DNA from: Hymenoscyphus infarciens
Lineage: Eukaryota; Ascomycota; Leotiomycetes; Helotiales; Helotiaceae
DNA length: 64,000 nucleotides
NCBI GenBank assembly: GCA_001414345.1
Contig: LLCB01000164.1
Location: forward strand, 61,303-125,302
Direction of reading: 5' to 3'
The translations under genes and the position numbers were made by a program. This document shows positions 45,482-57,742 of this stretch, piece by piece (position 1 is the first letter of the stretch; each line of letters begins with the position of its first letter). Under the pieces are notes generated by a model. That model was given only the letters and a program-made list of their open reading frames with translations, was not told the DNA's origin and made no database searches.

Positions 45482-46902
45482 AACTCTTGGGAATATGGAG
45501 AAGAGAAATAACTCAAACCTTTTGGCCTCGGAATAGAATGACAGATACTGTCAATAAGAAACGTGGTACTCTTAACTCTTTTATTGAACTAGGGCGGCAA
45601 TGTTCTTACTCTTCGGTGCTCGGGTTACAACCAGAACTCGGTCCAGTGGCTCAGACACCACGGGGCTGAAGGACTCTAGATAGCCAAATACTCAAGTACA
45701 GTCTAGACACCACATTGGCAAGGCGGACTACCACATGTCACTGCTCCAAACACGCAAGCTCACGTAAACTGCAGCGTGAACCAGTTACTTGGTTTCACCG
45801 AATTGTGAGTGGAATCGTCTGGGACCCGAGCACTAGCTGGCTGATGATACCTCTGAGCACTACTTCGAAGGCCCCCCCAATTCTCGTGTAGGTAATGTGC
45901 ATCAGGCATATTCGAAGTTCCCGGACACGAAGTATTTGGCCTGACCATCCCGCCTTTTAATATTGCTGAGATTTTGGATATATGGAGCGCCATCGGCAGC
46001 TTCGAGACGAGGTAAGGGCGCTGACGCTGAATAGAGGACGACGAGATTGTCGCTGCAAAGGGGTCAGCCAACTTTCTCAGAGTCATGGAGTTCATTGTTT
46101 ATACGAACCAGTTTACTCTTTGTACACAGTCCCGTGCCAATTGGCGCATTGCAGATGGTTTGCTCACCTAGTTGTGTTGGTGAAGTTGAAAGTTATTCCA
46201 AACTGAAAAGAGGGGTCGTCAAATATCGCCTAATATCGCCTCAGGCTTCAAGGCAGCAAGTTGCTGACACCACAGGCATCCCTACCACCCAGATATCAGC
46301 TCATCCATCTCTCATTCGTCTATCCCATCTATCCAATTTACAACTTTCAATATCCCGAAGCCGTCAAACTGGAACCCATACACATTCGCAGTCAAGGTTG
46401 CGCACAACGGCAGAGAAACCGCTGCTAGTCGAGGCCAGCGTAGACGACGGCGGGCGTCTTCGAACTTAGTTGGAAGACTACCACCGTGTTTCAAGGACTC
46501 GCAAAGCGTTGAAGTCAAAACCATAGCAAAAATAGGTAGAGTTGCAGTTCGGTCTCCTTGCTGAACAACTCAACAAAATTACAGACGATTACCCGATTCG
46601 ATTTCAGCGATAGCGTTGCATCTTGGTCAAAGTACCTTACGTACGATGCCCCGTCTCCCAAAGAACTTGTCATCGGCCTCTTGAAAACACCTTAGGACCT
46701 CTTATGTCTCTTCATCTTCCCTCCTCGCAAGTACTGTCCCGTCGTGGGTGATATTGTAGCTGGAAAGAATGATAGTCAAAGTTCACATTGAGGTATTTAG
46801 ATGCGAGTACTCTTGCGGGGTCTTTCTACTTTATTTCTATACAGTACATCTCCGTATAACACCAAAAAAAAATTGCCATTACGATGAATCGTCGAACCTT
46901 CG
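45482..46902. other. Intergenic region
   Basis: 1.4 kb with overlapping short ORFs on both strands (45760-46095 minus, 46047-46469 plus) lacking domains or splice support. Contains the 3' flank of the GT71 gene. No gene called. Confidence 0.35.
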
Positions 46903-49050
46903 TCATCTTAATCTTTGTTTATGAACCTCCTTGGCTTTTTCAACTAGCCAATCAAGCGTCCTAAGATCCTGGGGCTCCAACTGGTGCCTCAAATGCGCTC
47001 CACTCGTCAGACAGGCAACATTGGATGGTCGAAATTGATACGCGTCCGGATTATCGCCCGGCTCGACAAGATATTCCCGGAATTTCCTATACTTGGGCTT
47101 TCTGATATGGGCAAAATTGTTAGCTCACCCCTAACAATTTTTGGAATCAATAAAGGGAAGCGTCAAAAAGGAAACTCACTTCTTATCTCCAAACTTGTTT
47201 TCTAACAGCCATCCGTTGAACCAAAGAGGCTTGCCTGTCAGACCGAGGTGCAAAATTTGAGGAGCACATATCGTGTAATTATGGCCGTTATTTTGCAATT
47301 CTTGGAAGGGCGACTCTTCGCGTTCCTCTTCCAGAGACTCTTCCAGAGACTCTTCCAGGCCTTCTTGCTGCTTTCCTTCTCTCTTCACCTCTGTATGGTC
47401 TGTGCTGGCTTCTCCAGGGTCTTCAACTACACCCATGGTCCCAGTGGGCCCTTGGTGAAAACTGTATGCCAGATCTCCAGCCAATTCCCAGCCAAGCCAG
47501 AATGTTTCCTTATCGCCTAACAGGAGTCAATTTCTTTTCAACGGGATAAATCATAGAAGTGGACAACATACCGAGCATCATATCATAGACACCAACCAAC
47601 TCTTTTGACTTGTCGCCATCACGATCTGGTCCATTCATGCGTGTCACTAGGAGCATCGCTACGAAGTGCTTCCATTTGTCAACGACAACAACTCCAGATT
47701 CTTGTTGATGGCCACTCTCCCCAGTCCACATTCGACTTTGCCTGACATTTCGGCTAACTGGTTGGGGTAAGATTTCCTGCAACCACTTTCTTTTGCTTTC
47801 TGGCATCATATGACGATCCCGGAAGAATAGTGCGCCAGTCTTTTGATATGCTGGATCGTTGAAGAGACTTTCGGGATCCTCAAAAAATGCACTATCTGCG
47901 TCTATGAATATAACCTCACGGAACGAGGATAATAGCATCGCGAACGGTTTAGCAGCCCACCCAGCCAATTTCCATCCCTTATCGCTGACCATTTGCGCAA
48001 TATCACGAGTAATAACACCTGGCATGGCTTCAAAATCGGCACGAAAGTCTTCGCTGAGATCTGATTCGCCAAGATACATGATTTCGATGGGAAGGGTACA
48101 ACCTAACCGGCGAAGTGAGGGAATCGTAGTGAGGAGCCAAGGGGCTTGGTCTTCGCCTGCTGTTAACACGATTCCGCGACCGCCTTTGAAGAAGGATGCT
48201 TTGAATGTGAGGAGGTCAGGATAGTATGGATGAAACCACGGGAATAGGAGCTGTGAAACAATTTCAAGTCAGTGATTGGTTTACACACATACCCCGGCTA
48301 TTTGCAGGTAGAGAGGGAGCTTTTATTCTCGTACTTCACGTCCCCGAACAAGATACTAACCTCTGTGAATTGTGCCAGGAAACTTCTACTGTGCCCATAC
48401 GCCCGAGCCGTCGATGCCAACGAAGTACCCAACACATCTTCGCCAGTCGCGTCGTCAAAATTGGATGTCCCACGGAGATACTGAACGATATCGTCGCGTA
48501 CGAATGCATTTCCCTCTGGGTCATGTGCCATATGAACCTTTTCCCACGCCTCAAAGATCGTTTTGAAGGCTCGAGTTCTGAGACCAATCTCTCTCAACTT
48601 TGGATTTCCAGTTCCTTCCACTGGTTTCAACAGGTCTCGTGAGAGTATCTCGCCCGGTGTGTTGGCAATCAATATTCGAATGGATTCATCGATATTGACC
48701 CTCTCGGACCAGATCTCGGCTTGAGGGTGTGACGAAGTAGCTACAGGTTGATTAAACTCCTTCGTCGCGGGGTCTGTATGGTCCGCCGCTGGTGCTGAAA
48801 TGAGGTAGACGCACGTACATATTCCCAACAGCAAAAGGACGAGGATGTTTCTCTGTCGTGATCGGATTTTCCCAAATGAGGGACTGGGCATTCTTGCCAT
48901 GCTGGGTCGTCCTTCTTTCGGCGAAGGCACTCTGTTGAACAACATGACACTTGCTGGATGGGGTTCATCAACATAACCAAAAACGGGGGAGGGATAGGGG
49001 GTATAGGTGGCTTTGGGGCATTCATACGACCCATGTCTAGGCATCATCAC
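46903..49050 (-). CDS. Golgi alpha-mannosyltransferase, GT71 (MNN1/BMT-like) family
   Basis: A 634-residue type II membrane glycosyltransferase. Minus-strand exons: 49050-48361, 48250-47572, 47516-47180 and 47101-46903, with consensus introns (gttagt, gtatgt, gtgagt) and a closed frame. A short cytoplasmic tail precedes a single membrane anchor (residues ~68-84, NILVLLLLGICTCVYLI), then a stem and the GT71 core: KGGRGIVLTAGEDQAPWLLT, LPIEIMYLGESDLS, KPFAMLLSSFREVIFIDADS (DAD metal motif at 347-349), TGALFFRDRHM, and HQQESGVVVVDKWKH. It should add alpha-linked mannose to glycoproteins in the Golgi. An acidic insert with tandem EESLEESLEE occurs in exon 3 (from repeated cttccagagact DNA), not expected in the core. 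The short last exon ends VEKAKEVHKQRLR. Confidence 0.88.
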
Positions 49051-49726
49051 GCATCATCAATTCCTAGCTTCGAAAAGCATGTCTGGAACCGAGATGTTTT
49101 TCATTTCTGTAAGTGGGCTTTCAGTACAATGATTTTGCGATTAGTTGCAACTTTTGAACCCTTTGAACTGATTCCGCCTTTGGGGATTCCAATGCTGCCA
49201 CATATTACGCAAGGATAAGTTCGCTCATAATAATGAAAAAGGATGTTCATGGGTTTTTTTGTTTTCGTTTGGGATTCGATGCGTAATGGCTCGGTGGCCT
49301 TGACGTACTAACCGTTGTATGATCTCATCGCTTAACACTTCTACACCACGACGCATTCTTGACGCGAAACCAGTGGAAACTAAAGAAAGATTGAAGGTCT
49401 ATTTATATACGAAACTATGTGTTAAATTTCAGCTGCAGCGGATTCTTAAACTGATGGTGGCTGTTGTACGCACTGGCAGCATCGTTTTATATGGGCCCAA
49501 AACACCTGCACTGAGCTAGCAAGAGTTACTACCAGCTATGAAGAACGAAACTGTGGATTTCTCCCAGCGTATACTTTCTGGGGTGCGATTCGTATTACTA
49601 CTTTTTGAATTTATTATGGAATGTTAGTTGTTGGCTGGGGCGCAGCTGCTGGTATTCACAGAGGATCTCAAAACTCGTGACTTCGAGGAGCTATTTTTCA
49701 ACGGAGATAAACAAGGAAAATAGGGC
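49051..49726. other. Intergenic region
   Basis: Promoter side of the GT71 gene and 3' flank of the HET gene. No ORF or RNA gene that I can support. Confidence 0.4.
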
Positions 49727-51883
49727 TTAGATAACATCGATTGTATACCTACCACTCAAATCAACATCAAGATAGTCGTCCATACCCAGCGTATCAAGAC
49801 GACCCTTAAATACACTCTCAAGCTCAGAACTTGGGTATTGGCATTTAAATGGAATTAGGAAAGACCCTTTTCTATTATATATGCCACGAATCAAGGTCCG
49901 TTGGAGGACGAGCCCTCTCTCCATTGGTCCATCTTCACTGTGCTCCGAAGCAATATGAAGCAAGAAGTAGGTCGACTGAACTAGCACACTGTTATGAGCA
50001 TTGAAAGGTTCTGCTACTACCTTAGGAGATATATCCCAGTCAATTATCATGACTTTGCCCTGTTGGAAATCGAAGTGGCCAAATTCCTGGAACTCGGTAT
50101 CCTATGCAACTCTTATCCACGTCCCGCTAGTTCGGGCTTGTCGACGAACCTGACAAATAGGACCGCGAAGACGGAGTCGACAAGATTCCACACCGTCAAA
50201 GAAGTTTAGTAATACTCTTACGGTCTGAATATCCAAAACCTCAGTCATTGCCACTAAGGAAGATATCTCAACGGAGGCAACTGTTCCCATGACAGATGCC
50301 CAGGACCATGAAGGTGCTTGTTTCACCCTAGTCACAATTTGTGATGTCGGTTCTGGCCCGGCCATGTCTCGATACCAAAGCATCGATAGTGGCAGGTCAT
50401 CCTTCCACATACCGGCAAGATAATCTGAAGGGTCTAGTCGCATTGCCGAACCAAACAGTTTAGCCACTGCGGAAATGGCAAGCAAACGGTCCTCGACGAA
50501 GGTAAGAGAGGTGCCAGAATATGCCTGTACAACTTCATACCATTGTTCCTTTAATTGCTATATCGAAGATGCTGCGGATATTTTAATATCTTTGCCGAGG
50601 GGTGTTGATGGTCCTGGTAGCCCTTGCGGTAAAACCTCCGATGCCCCAAGAGAATGGCATTCCCAGAAGACCTGATCCTTAGTAAAGTGAACAATGCGTG
50701 GGGCAAGTGTTCGTTCTTGGAAAACCCAGCCACGCTCGTTCAAAGGGCCTTCCCACGACTGAAGATGCCATTTTTCTGGAAATGCGTAAAGTTTGATATC
50801 TTCTTCGGTCCCGGGGGTTCTGACTATAACTTGGCAGGGGTTTATACAAAGGGGTTCCCGATCAAAAACCAGGCCTTCACGAATGCGTCCCTCTACAGCC
50901 GAGACATTAAGCGTGGAGTTGGAGTAGATCTCGTCCATTTGCATAATATCCTCGGTCTTCTCGAGTCCATCATCCTGCATAATGCATAAAGCATCGATCC
51001 AGATGTAGCGGAATCCCAAAGCTCTTGTAACGTGGATAGCATGTCGAAACACTGCCGAGTTTGCAAGATGTGAACTTATATCATCACTTAAAAGAAACAC
51101 AGTCTTCTTAGTGAGCAAGACGTCTGGCGGATTACCCCATCTGTGGCTAAGAGTTAGATAGGAGGTGTCGAAAGGTAGGGAATTTGATGAGACGATATGA
51201 GCCCCAGGGGATTCTTCGAGGCTTAGCCTAAATAAGTCTTCCGGATCCATCTCTTCCGCTGGCAAAGCATGGCTGGAGGCAGTCGGCATGACGTCTATCA
51301 ATCTTCGTGGAAGTTTCTTCGCAACCTCGGGCTTCTCGCAGTTCTCATGAGACAACGTGCAGTTCTTCAACCACAAATGGATACAGCTCAATGTCTCTAG
51401 CGACCACGTCTGGGGAGATTTGAGGGGACACACATGTCCGTGTTCAACTAGAACAATTAGTTTCCATCATCCCGTCTGATAATTATTGGCCTCTTTCTCA
51501 CTTTCATGTATCCGCAGAGAACCCGCATAATTTATTTCAAGCCTCTTCCCCTCCCTCTCACGACCAGAGAGGGTCACATTTGCGGCCTCTGGGTCGTGCC
51601 GAGCTTTGCAAATAAATAGCCCCATCAGCCGCGTGGGATCAGGTGGCTCCAGAAGCCGGGGAATGGAGGTGCCTAGGAGGGTACACATGTGACAATTTGG
51701 TGAAGACATATTGGCTGCTAGGCGATTTTGATACGAAGCATGAAATAGAATCATTCGGGGCCTTTCCTCTGTGTTTGGTGAGATGAGGGTTGCCGCGGCC
51801 TCCAAGATCTTCACACAGTCGTCGCATGCCGTGTTGGTTTTTGGATGTGCCATGTTAGGTAAGACAACGGGTGGCGCGAACAA
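49727..51883 (-). pseudogene. HET-domain (heterokaryon incompatibility-type) gene with two in-frame TAG codons
   Basis: A minus-strand gene of ~700 codons. Exon 1 51883-51502, intron 51501-51448 (donor gtgaga, branch actaat, acceptor ctag) removes an apparent TGA. The HET domain is clear: YLTLSHRWGNPPDVLLT, FRYIWIDALCIMQDD, DEIYSNSTLNVSA, LNERGWVFQERTLAPRIVHF, QVFWECHSLG. The frame then runs into TAG at 50558-50560, yet continues as LKEQWYEVVQAYSG and DRLLAISAVAKLFG, and again into TAG at 50102-50104 before DTEFQEFGHFDFQ to the final stop at 49727. Introns of 78 and 48 bp could be drawn to skip them, but their donors (gtttta, gttcgt) and missing branch sites are weak, so nonsense mutation is more likely. 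HET proteins act in non-self recognition and cell death. If the small introns are real this is an intact gene. Confidence 0.7.
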
Positions 51884-52986
51884 GTGAGGCTATTGCTAAA
51901 GAGCAGTGGTCCGCAATGTTGAGTTGCTTGGGCTGGGCGTTTGTGTCTCTTGGAGCTCGAACTTTCAAGGTTACGCTGGAAATTAGGTAGGGTGTTCCAG
52001 AGGCTGGCTGAGTAACCATAAGCTAGTCAGCCTATTTTACAGGGGGTTTGCACCCTGTGGACATTAAAAGTAAGTGGCCCAGCAATATATAGCAATCACC
52101 ACCAAACGGATACAAAAATACACAAAAAATATGAGGAGACGAAGAAGACGCTAAAATATTATATCCGAGCTCATGAATCATTTTCGTGTTGCAGGTGGCG
52201 ATTTCTTACCGTGGAACGACAATGTCTGAAGCATCAGAAACCACTACTTATTTTATCAACGTCCTTCTATACAGATTTTCTACATTGATACGCTACTATC
52301 TTTACTTTCCTTCAATAAAGCGCTTGAGGGATAAAATTAGCGAGGACGGGCAAACCACCTCTCGACATATGCGAATCTCCATCCCTCGGATCTGGCAGTG
52401 GAGGGATATATCTTACGGTCGGTCTAATGTTCTCAGGAGAGAAGGTCTTACTTCCTGGTGGGGGTTATGTTATTTCGCGATGCAGTAAGAAACGCCTCTG
52501 TTGGTATCGTCAATGTTCACTCGTTTTTGTAAGATTAATAAACCAATCACAAAGAACCTACCTAGCACCTAAGCCGCGAAATATTTCAGTCAATTGAAAT
52601 CGGAAACTCGCATTCAGACTTCCATGTATCATTTAATCCGGCTTGTTATGGTATATCTCTAAGCTTGTTCTTTGGCTCCTTTTCAACGAGATCTGCGAGG
52701 ATGAACATCCGAAGAAGGAACACACGCGCCTCACATAATCCACAGTGTAATTATTGAACGCAAAAGCACATATCGTAGTTATCATCTTGTTCAGTTATCC
52801 GCTAAGGTTGTAGCTAGAGAAGTTCAATAAAAGGCATGGCAGCTAAAACAGAAACACATTATATACAAAGTGACCTCTCCCAGTTTGATTCCAGGTGAAA
52901 GTCTCAAATCTTCCGCTGAGACCTCGCTGGAGAATTGTTAGGCTCCAAGTTGATCAGATGCGCTTCCACCTCCCACACTTGCCAGG
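51884..52986. other. Intergenic region
   Basis: About 1.1 kb. A + ORF at 52186-52488 begins with a non-ATG codon and is not called. A string cctattttacagggggttt (about 52029-52046) is the reverse of one at 20213-20230. No RNA gene seen. Confidence 0.4.
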
Positions 52987-54208
52987 TTATCGTTGCAATC
53001 GGTCAAGAAGCTCAACGAACTTCAACGCAGGCTGACCCTCCCTCGCAATACCCAACTTAACCCAAGCCTGATCAACCGCATGCATATGGAACTTCATCCT
53101 ACCCGCAATACGCCTCTCAAACTGCTCGTTCCTCAGAAACAACAAAAACTCCTCGCTCAACTCCTCCAAAGCCTCCATCCAATCCTCCTGATATCCCAAG
53201 TACTCGAATTTAGGACCAAACTCAATCCACAAGTAATGAACCCGTCGATAGCCATTCATTACCTCCGCGTCTCGCGTGCAAAGAACGTCCCTCCAACATG
53301 TCTTCTCGAGATGTCTCTTTGGGGTGAAGTTTCCATAGACGGACCGACCTGTGTATGCTTCTTTGAAGTTGTCTGCCAATAGTCTGACGGACCCTATAGG
53401 CGAGCCGTTAGGACCCCATTGTGGTGGTTGTGCGTGCTGATCTCGTGCTTTGAGAGATCCCATGATGGCATCCTTCAGGATTTTAACTTCCCGATTCACA
53501 ACATGCATTGGAGGGACGCGAGGGTTTTGGGGAAGAACTGGTTGAATTTGTCCAAGTGTGGATACAAGGGTTGCTGGAGGTTCGTTCAATCTCAATATTT
53601 CGACAGCAGTGGTGATATCAGCAGAGTCTGTCTGAGTTTCATTATCAGATTGGTGAGGTTGCTTGAAATCAGGGGAAGTGCTATCCAACGAAGTGTCTGC
53701 TGTCGTAGTTTGAGTAAAAGCGTCTGCAACGTTGGTTCTCGCTTTGAGGAGGTCAATTATGATTTCATTGAGATCAGGAATGTTCCTCACTCCCTCTTCG
53801 CCGGGCCCTGAAAGCCATTAGTTACGTTGATGGTGATCCGATCTTGAGATGAGACTTACAAAGGGCTTCCCAAAGGACCATTTCCAGGTAATAACACTGC
53901 AAGAGCTCGCACTCGGGAAAATTGGTTTCGGCTTGCTTTTCGGCGGCACGGCGTTCACATTTGAAGAGTTTCATTCTACTGCGGGTGTCATCTTTGAAGT
54001 TTGCGGATCCCTCAGATAGAAATCTATCTCGCATGCTGTCAATTGCCATCATGTAGATTGGTTGCATTGGTTGATCTTCCACTGCGAATTGACCTTCTAA
54101 TGCCGGTTGATCTTCCATTGCGAATTGACCTTCTATCGCCGGTTGCACTTTCATTGCAAGTTGACCATCTGGTATGAGTTGGTTATTCATCGTGGGTTGC
54201 TCTTCCAT
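52987..54208 (-). CDS. Hypothetical protein, tandem paralogue 1
   Basis: A 389-residue protein from exons 54208-53860 and 53807-52987 (donor gtaagt, branch ctaat, acceptor ttcag; TGG codon split by the intron). The N-terminus has degenerate ~11-residue repeats (AIEGQFAMEDQPALEGQFAV). A helical Cys/Glu-rich segment ends in YYLEMVLWEALW at the splice site. The C-terminal domain is shared with the neighbour at 54884: QPPQWGPNGSPIGSVRLLAD followed by NFKEAY, then HYLWIEFGPKFEYLGYQEDW and EFLLFLRNEQF, ending with FHMHAVDQAWVKLG. The intron position is identical in the neighbour. No named family recognised; soluble, no signal peptide. Confidence 0.68.
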
Positions 54209-54883
54209 TATGGCAGAGTAAAAAGCAAGTGCTTGCTCTGTTGATGAAGATCAAAGCTGGAGTCGTGCACCACGTTGAGGTTGAAGGTGAAAGCTTAGTT
54301 CTATCAATCTCAGTAAGGTAGATAGGTATTGTGGCCTAACAAGCAAGAAGTCTTATTGGGTTACGCCCTATACGTCTCGCACTTGAAAATCCTTCCCGTA
54401 CTTTTCAACTGGCTGATTTGAAAGGATACTGTCAGAGAAAGAAGAGCCTGGAAGTGTTCAAAGAGTGTGTATTTTAGAGTGATTTGAAATAATCTATTCC
54501 AGAAGATTCTCTTAACAAGATAGTTGAGGGGATTGAAAGAGATGGGGGCGTTGGCAAAGTTGAGGCAGACCTGATCTTGATGGGGTGACCTGTGCTGGGG
54601 CTTCAGAAGGGAAAAGAGTAGAAGCTTTTGCTTCTAAGAAAGGAATCAAGTTATAAGACATATTGTCATCACAAGAGACACCATATAGTAGATAGAGATT
54701 AGCACATACGCAATTGTGATTTCCTCCGTTCATTGAGTTGACCTTATAACTACATATAGAACATCAAGTAGCCTTTGATCCTACTGCGAATACTTGATTC
54801 ATTTCCCAAATCTGTGCTCAACAAGTCTCCCTCCTTTGTAACTGCACCTCCTTGGCAGACAGTAAGCCCAAACGCGTCTCTGT
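54209..54883. other. Spacer between the tandem paralogues
   Basis: Promoter of paralogue 1 and 3' flank of paralogue 2. A minus ORF at 54512-54733 (73 codons, ATG start, three Cys) has no counterpart in the paralogues and no domain; I leave it uncalled. Confidence 0.35.
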
Positions 54884-56183
54884 TTAGTAACGTGCAAATG
54901 TTCTGTATTGTACAGGTCTTAAGGTGCTTCTTGCCTTCATCCAATCGAGATTCAAGGCCACTGCAGTCAAGTCCAATTGAACTACATAGCCAGCCTCGTC
55001 CTTGGCCTCTTTCCATTCCATCCATTCTTCGTCAACAGCATGCATCATCCACTTGCCATCATCATCCTTGTATTGTCGGTCACGGAGGAATGTAAGGAAC
55101 TCGTTTGACTGCTTCCAAACTTGCATCCAGAACCAATCTGCCTTCATACGTGCGTATTGAGGAGCAAATTCCAACCAGATGTAGATAGTTCCTTGCACAA
55201 TTGCAGCTCTGAGAACAAAGATACCCTTAGTGCGTCGCTCAAAGACATCTTTTGGAACCAGGTCATTCTCGTCTGGCTTGTCGTATGATTCAGCAAAGTT
55301 TCCTGCAAGCAGCCTAACACTTCCATTGGGTGTGCCATCTGCGGCCCAACCGTGTTGTGGCGGTTGTGCCTTGGGGTCTTTGGACAGGATGACAAGGCCA
55401 ATTTGAGCCCTCAACTCCTGATTTTTAATTCTGGCCGGGATTTGAGGCATGACAGACTGGGCGCTCGCACGTGAGATCGGCTTCGGGGTTGTTGAGGAGG
55501 GGTGTGAAGCGGCAGCAGAAGGTGGTGAAAGGAACAAAGACATGATGTGCGCGTGCTTGCTGTTGGTACTTGCTTTTTGAGGCAACTTGGAGTTGGCAAT
55601 TTTTGGAGCGAGGGGCAGAAGAGACTCAGAGGTGGTTTGTGGTGCGCTATTGGTGGTTGGTAACTCTGCTGTTACATTTGTGGGAGGTTCCATAAGAGAA
55701 AAAAGCAAGTCGCTGTTGGACACGGGTTGTGCTGCGGGGTGTGTTGTTGGTAGGGCGGATGTGGTGTTGGTCGTTTGTTTAGACAATCGTCGTTCAAAAG
55801 GTGATTTTGAGGAATAAGCCTTCCCACCATCCTTCAAGCCGGGGGCATCATAAAGCTCTTTGATCTCATGCTCCAATTCAAGTGATTTAAAGGGGCACTC
55901 TTCCCAGTCCCCTGAGGCAATTAGTAACAGAACTGGTGATACTTCATTGTGGTTCCAACTTACAGTATAAGCCCCATAATATAGACTCAGCATGATAGGA
56001 TACCGTGGATGGCTTGGGAGTCCGACCGTATTTGCAGGCGACCACCAAGGCTTGGCTCAGACTGCGTGCGTAGTGTTGCTGAAAGACCTGCACCGATCTC
56101 TTGTCAAAAGGATGGAATGCGATGGTTATATTGCTCCGATATCTATCCCATATCTCAATGAGATGGCTTTGATACTCCGCCAT
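54884..56183 (-). CDS. Hypothetical protein, tandem paralogue 2
   Basis: A 415-residue protein from exons 56183-55964 and 55911-54884; 52 bp intron (gtaagt...cctcag) at the same place as in paralogue 1, splitting a TGG (GLYW/DWEECPF). The start MAEYQSHLIEIWDRYRSN was chosen because it aligns with the helical start of paralogue 1 (MAIDSMRDRFLSEG); the frame stays open upstream to 56495. A Ser/Thr/Pro-rich middle is followed by the shared domain: QPPQHGWAADGTPNGSVRLL, NFAESY, IYIWLEFAPQYARMKADWFW, EFLTFLRDRQY and WMMHAVDEEWMEWKEA. Family unknown. The linker between the N-terminal helix and C-terminal domain diverges strongly between copies. Confidence 0.68.
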
Positions 56184-57734
56184 GGTGATGGTTGGCTGGA
56201 CAGCGTTGTTGTTGTTCACCTCACCTTCCAAGTTGGAAAGTTGAAGAAGGAAAGAAGGACGCGACTGCCGGGGGCCAAAGTGTTGTGGTTGGTGAATGAC
56301 CTCAGGCTTCCCCAACTGTTGACTGCCAAGGATTTTGCCGAATAGAGGGTAAAAGCAGCAACCGATAAAGGCACCACATTCACTTCCAGCACATTGTTCC
56401 AGTGCTTGTTTTGGGTGGATAAAATAAAGTTCTGCTAGTGAAAATCTCCATTCTAAATAATTGAATATAGTCACGAAAGTATTGTTGCAAAGCATAAGTA
56501 AATCGAATATTGGGAGCAGCAGGGCGTTATCAAATTTTGGAGTCAGGTAGTATTCTGAACTGCTCTGAAGCCATTTAGTGCTGAGATACTACGAGATATC
56601 TTCTTGGAACGAGGAGAAGAGGAGACATTTAAATGGGCTTTTGACGATGTTTGCTTTGGAATATACGACCTGGAAGCATCATACACAACCAGGAACTTTT
56701 GCTTTTCCTCAAACTTAATTGCCTCGAAAGTCTCCTGCACAAGTTCTTGCTGGTTTGAAAAGCAGCAACCGTATCAGACTTTTCCACGCAACGCAATCGT
56801 TCCTTCACGCCATCAACTCTACTCATTCAAAAGATTTCTCTTATCATATGGAGAGAGAGGGGGCTAGGCATACTTTGAGAAATCAATCACTAGTCCCTGA
56901 GTGTTTGAAAGCCCGTGGCCTTATGAAGTGTTCTTTCTCTTTTATGGTACAAATAACAACGCCTCAAGCTAGTGCTGCTTTTCGACTGCTGCTTTTCGAC
57001 TGCTGCTTCCCTCACAACAGCCCCACTACTTCTTTGAACAAACATCCCTGTTTCTAGTTGCAAGGCAAGAGCGTCACCCAATCAATTAATATCCCTTTTG
57101 GCTTGAAATTCCGACGAAGAAGGTGCGACCGACTAACACTGAAGTACAACAACAAACCTACCCAATGGCTACCACTATCTGCAGAACTACTCAACGCTCT
57201 TCTTCTGTAAGGTCTCCTATTCTCGCCCATAAAGGATGGATGATGGGTAGATAGCTGATCTCTTGTTTCAAGGCAACTTCAGAGACGATCGATAGCCACC
57301 CAGTAGAAGCCCTGGCGCGGTCTTCTGCAAGTCCATTCGAGACGAGCACTTGTTGGTACATTGCTTCCCACATTCTGCCGCAGGTGGATTTCGAATTTGG
57401 ACCCTGATTCTGAGGTGGAGGGCGAACTATCCACGAGGCTTGGTTACCTCCATGGACACCCGACAACGAATGTGCTTGGGCGCTACCAGCAGCTTGAACA
57501 GTTCCAAATACTTCCACTGCCCTTTACTTGTGCGACCCAGTTTCAGTGTTAGAGATGTCGATTTCGTCATGAGCGCTCGTTACTCGGGGAACACCCTCCT
57601 CTTTATCGTTCGCTGAGTATATCCCGAATAATCAAGAATATCATACAAGAGCTTTCAGGAGAATCAAAGAACTAACTTTTCCAAATCTCCTAGATTCCTC
57701 AAACAATGCTTTTTTTTATCCGAACGCTCCGTCC
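56184..57734. other. Decayed coding fragments upstream of paralogue 2
   Basis: Several short minus-strand ORFs (56543-56740, 56629-56826, 56890-57081, 57191-57517), none with a recognisable domain. The stretch around 56990-57130 (minus: VAPSSSEF..., then DALALQLETGMF) resembles a fragment at 60540-60660 (VAPSTAKLYDALAMQLGAVT), so both look like relics of one duplicated sequence. The 57191-57517 frame (108 codons) could be a small gene or exon, but I cannot support it. Confidence 0.35.
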
Positions 57735-57742
57735 AATCGAAG

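Noticed and set aside
51448..51501. Apparent in-frame TGA in the HET gene
   Set aside because: Explained by a 54 bp intron with gtgaga donor, actaat branch site and ctag acceptor, so not counted as a lesion.
52186..52488. A + strand ORF of 100 codons
   Set aside because: Non-ATG start, no domain, AT-rich intergenic context.
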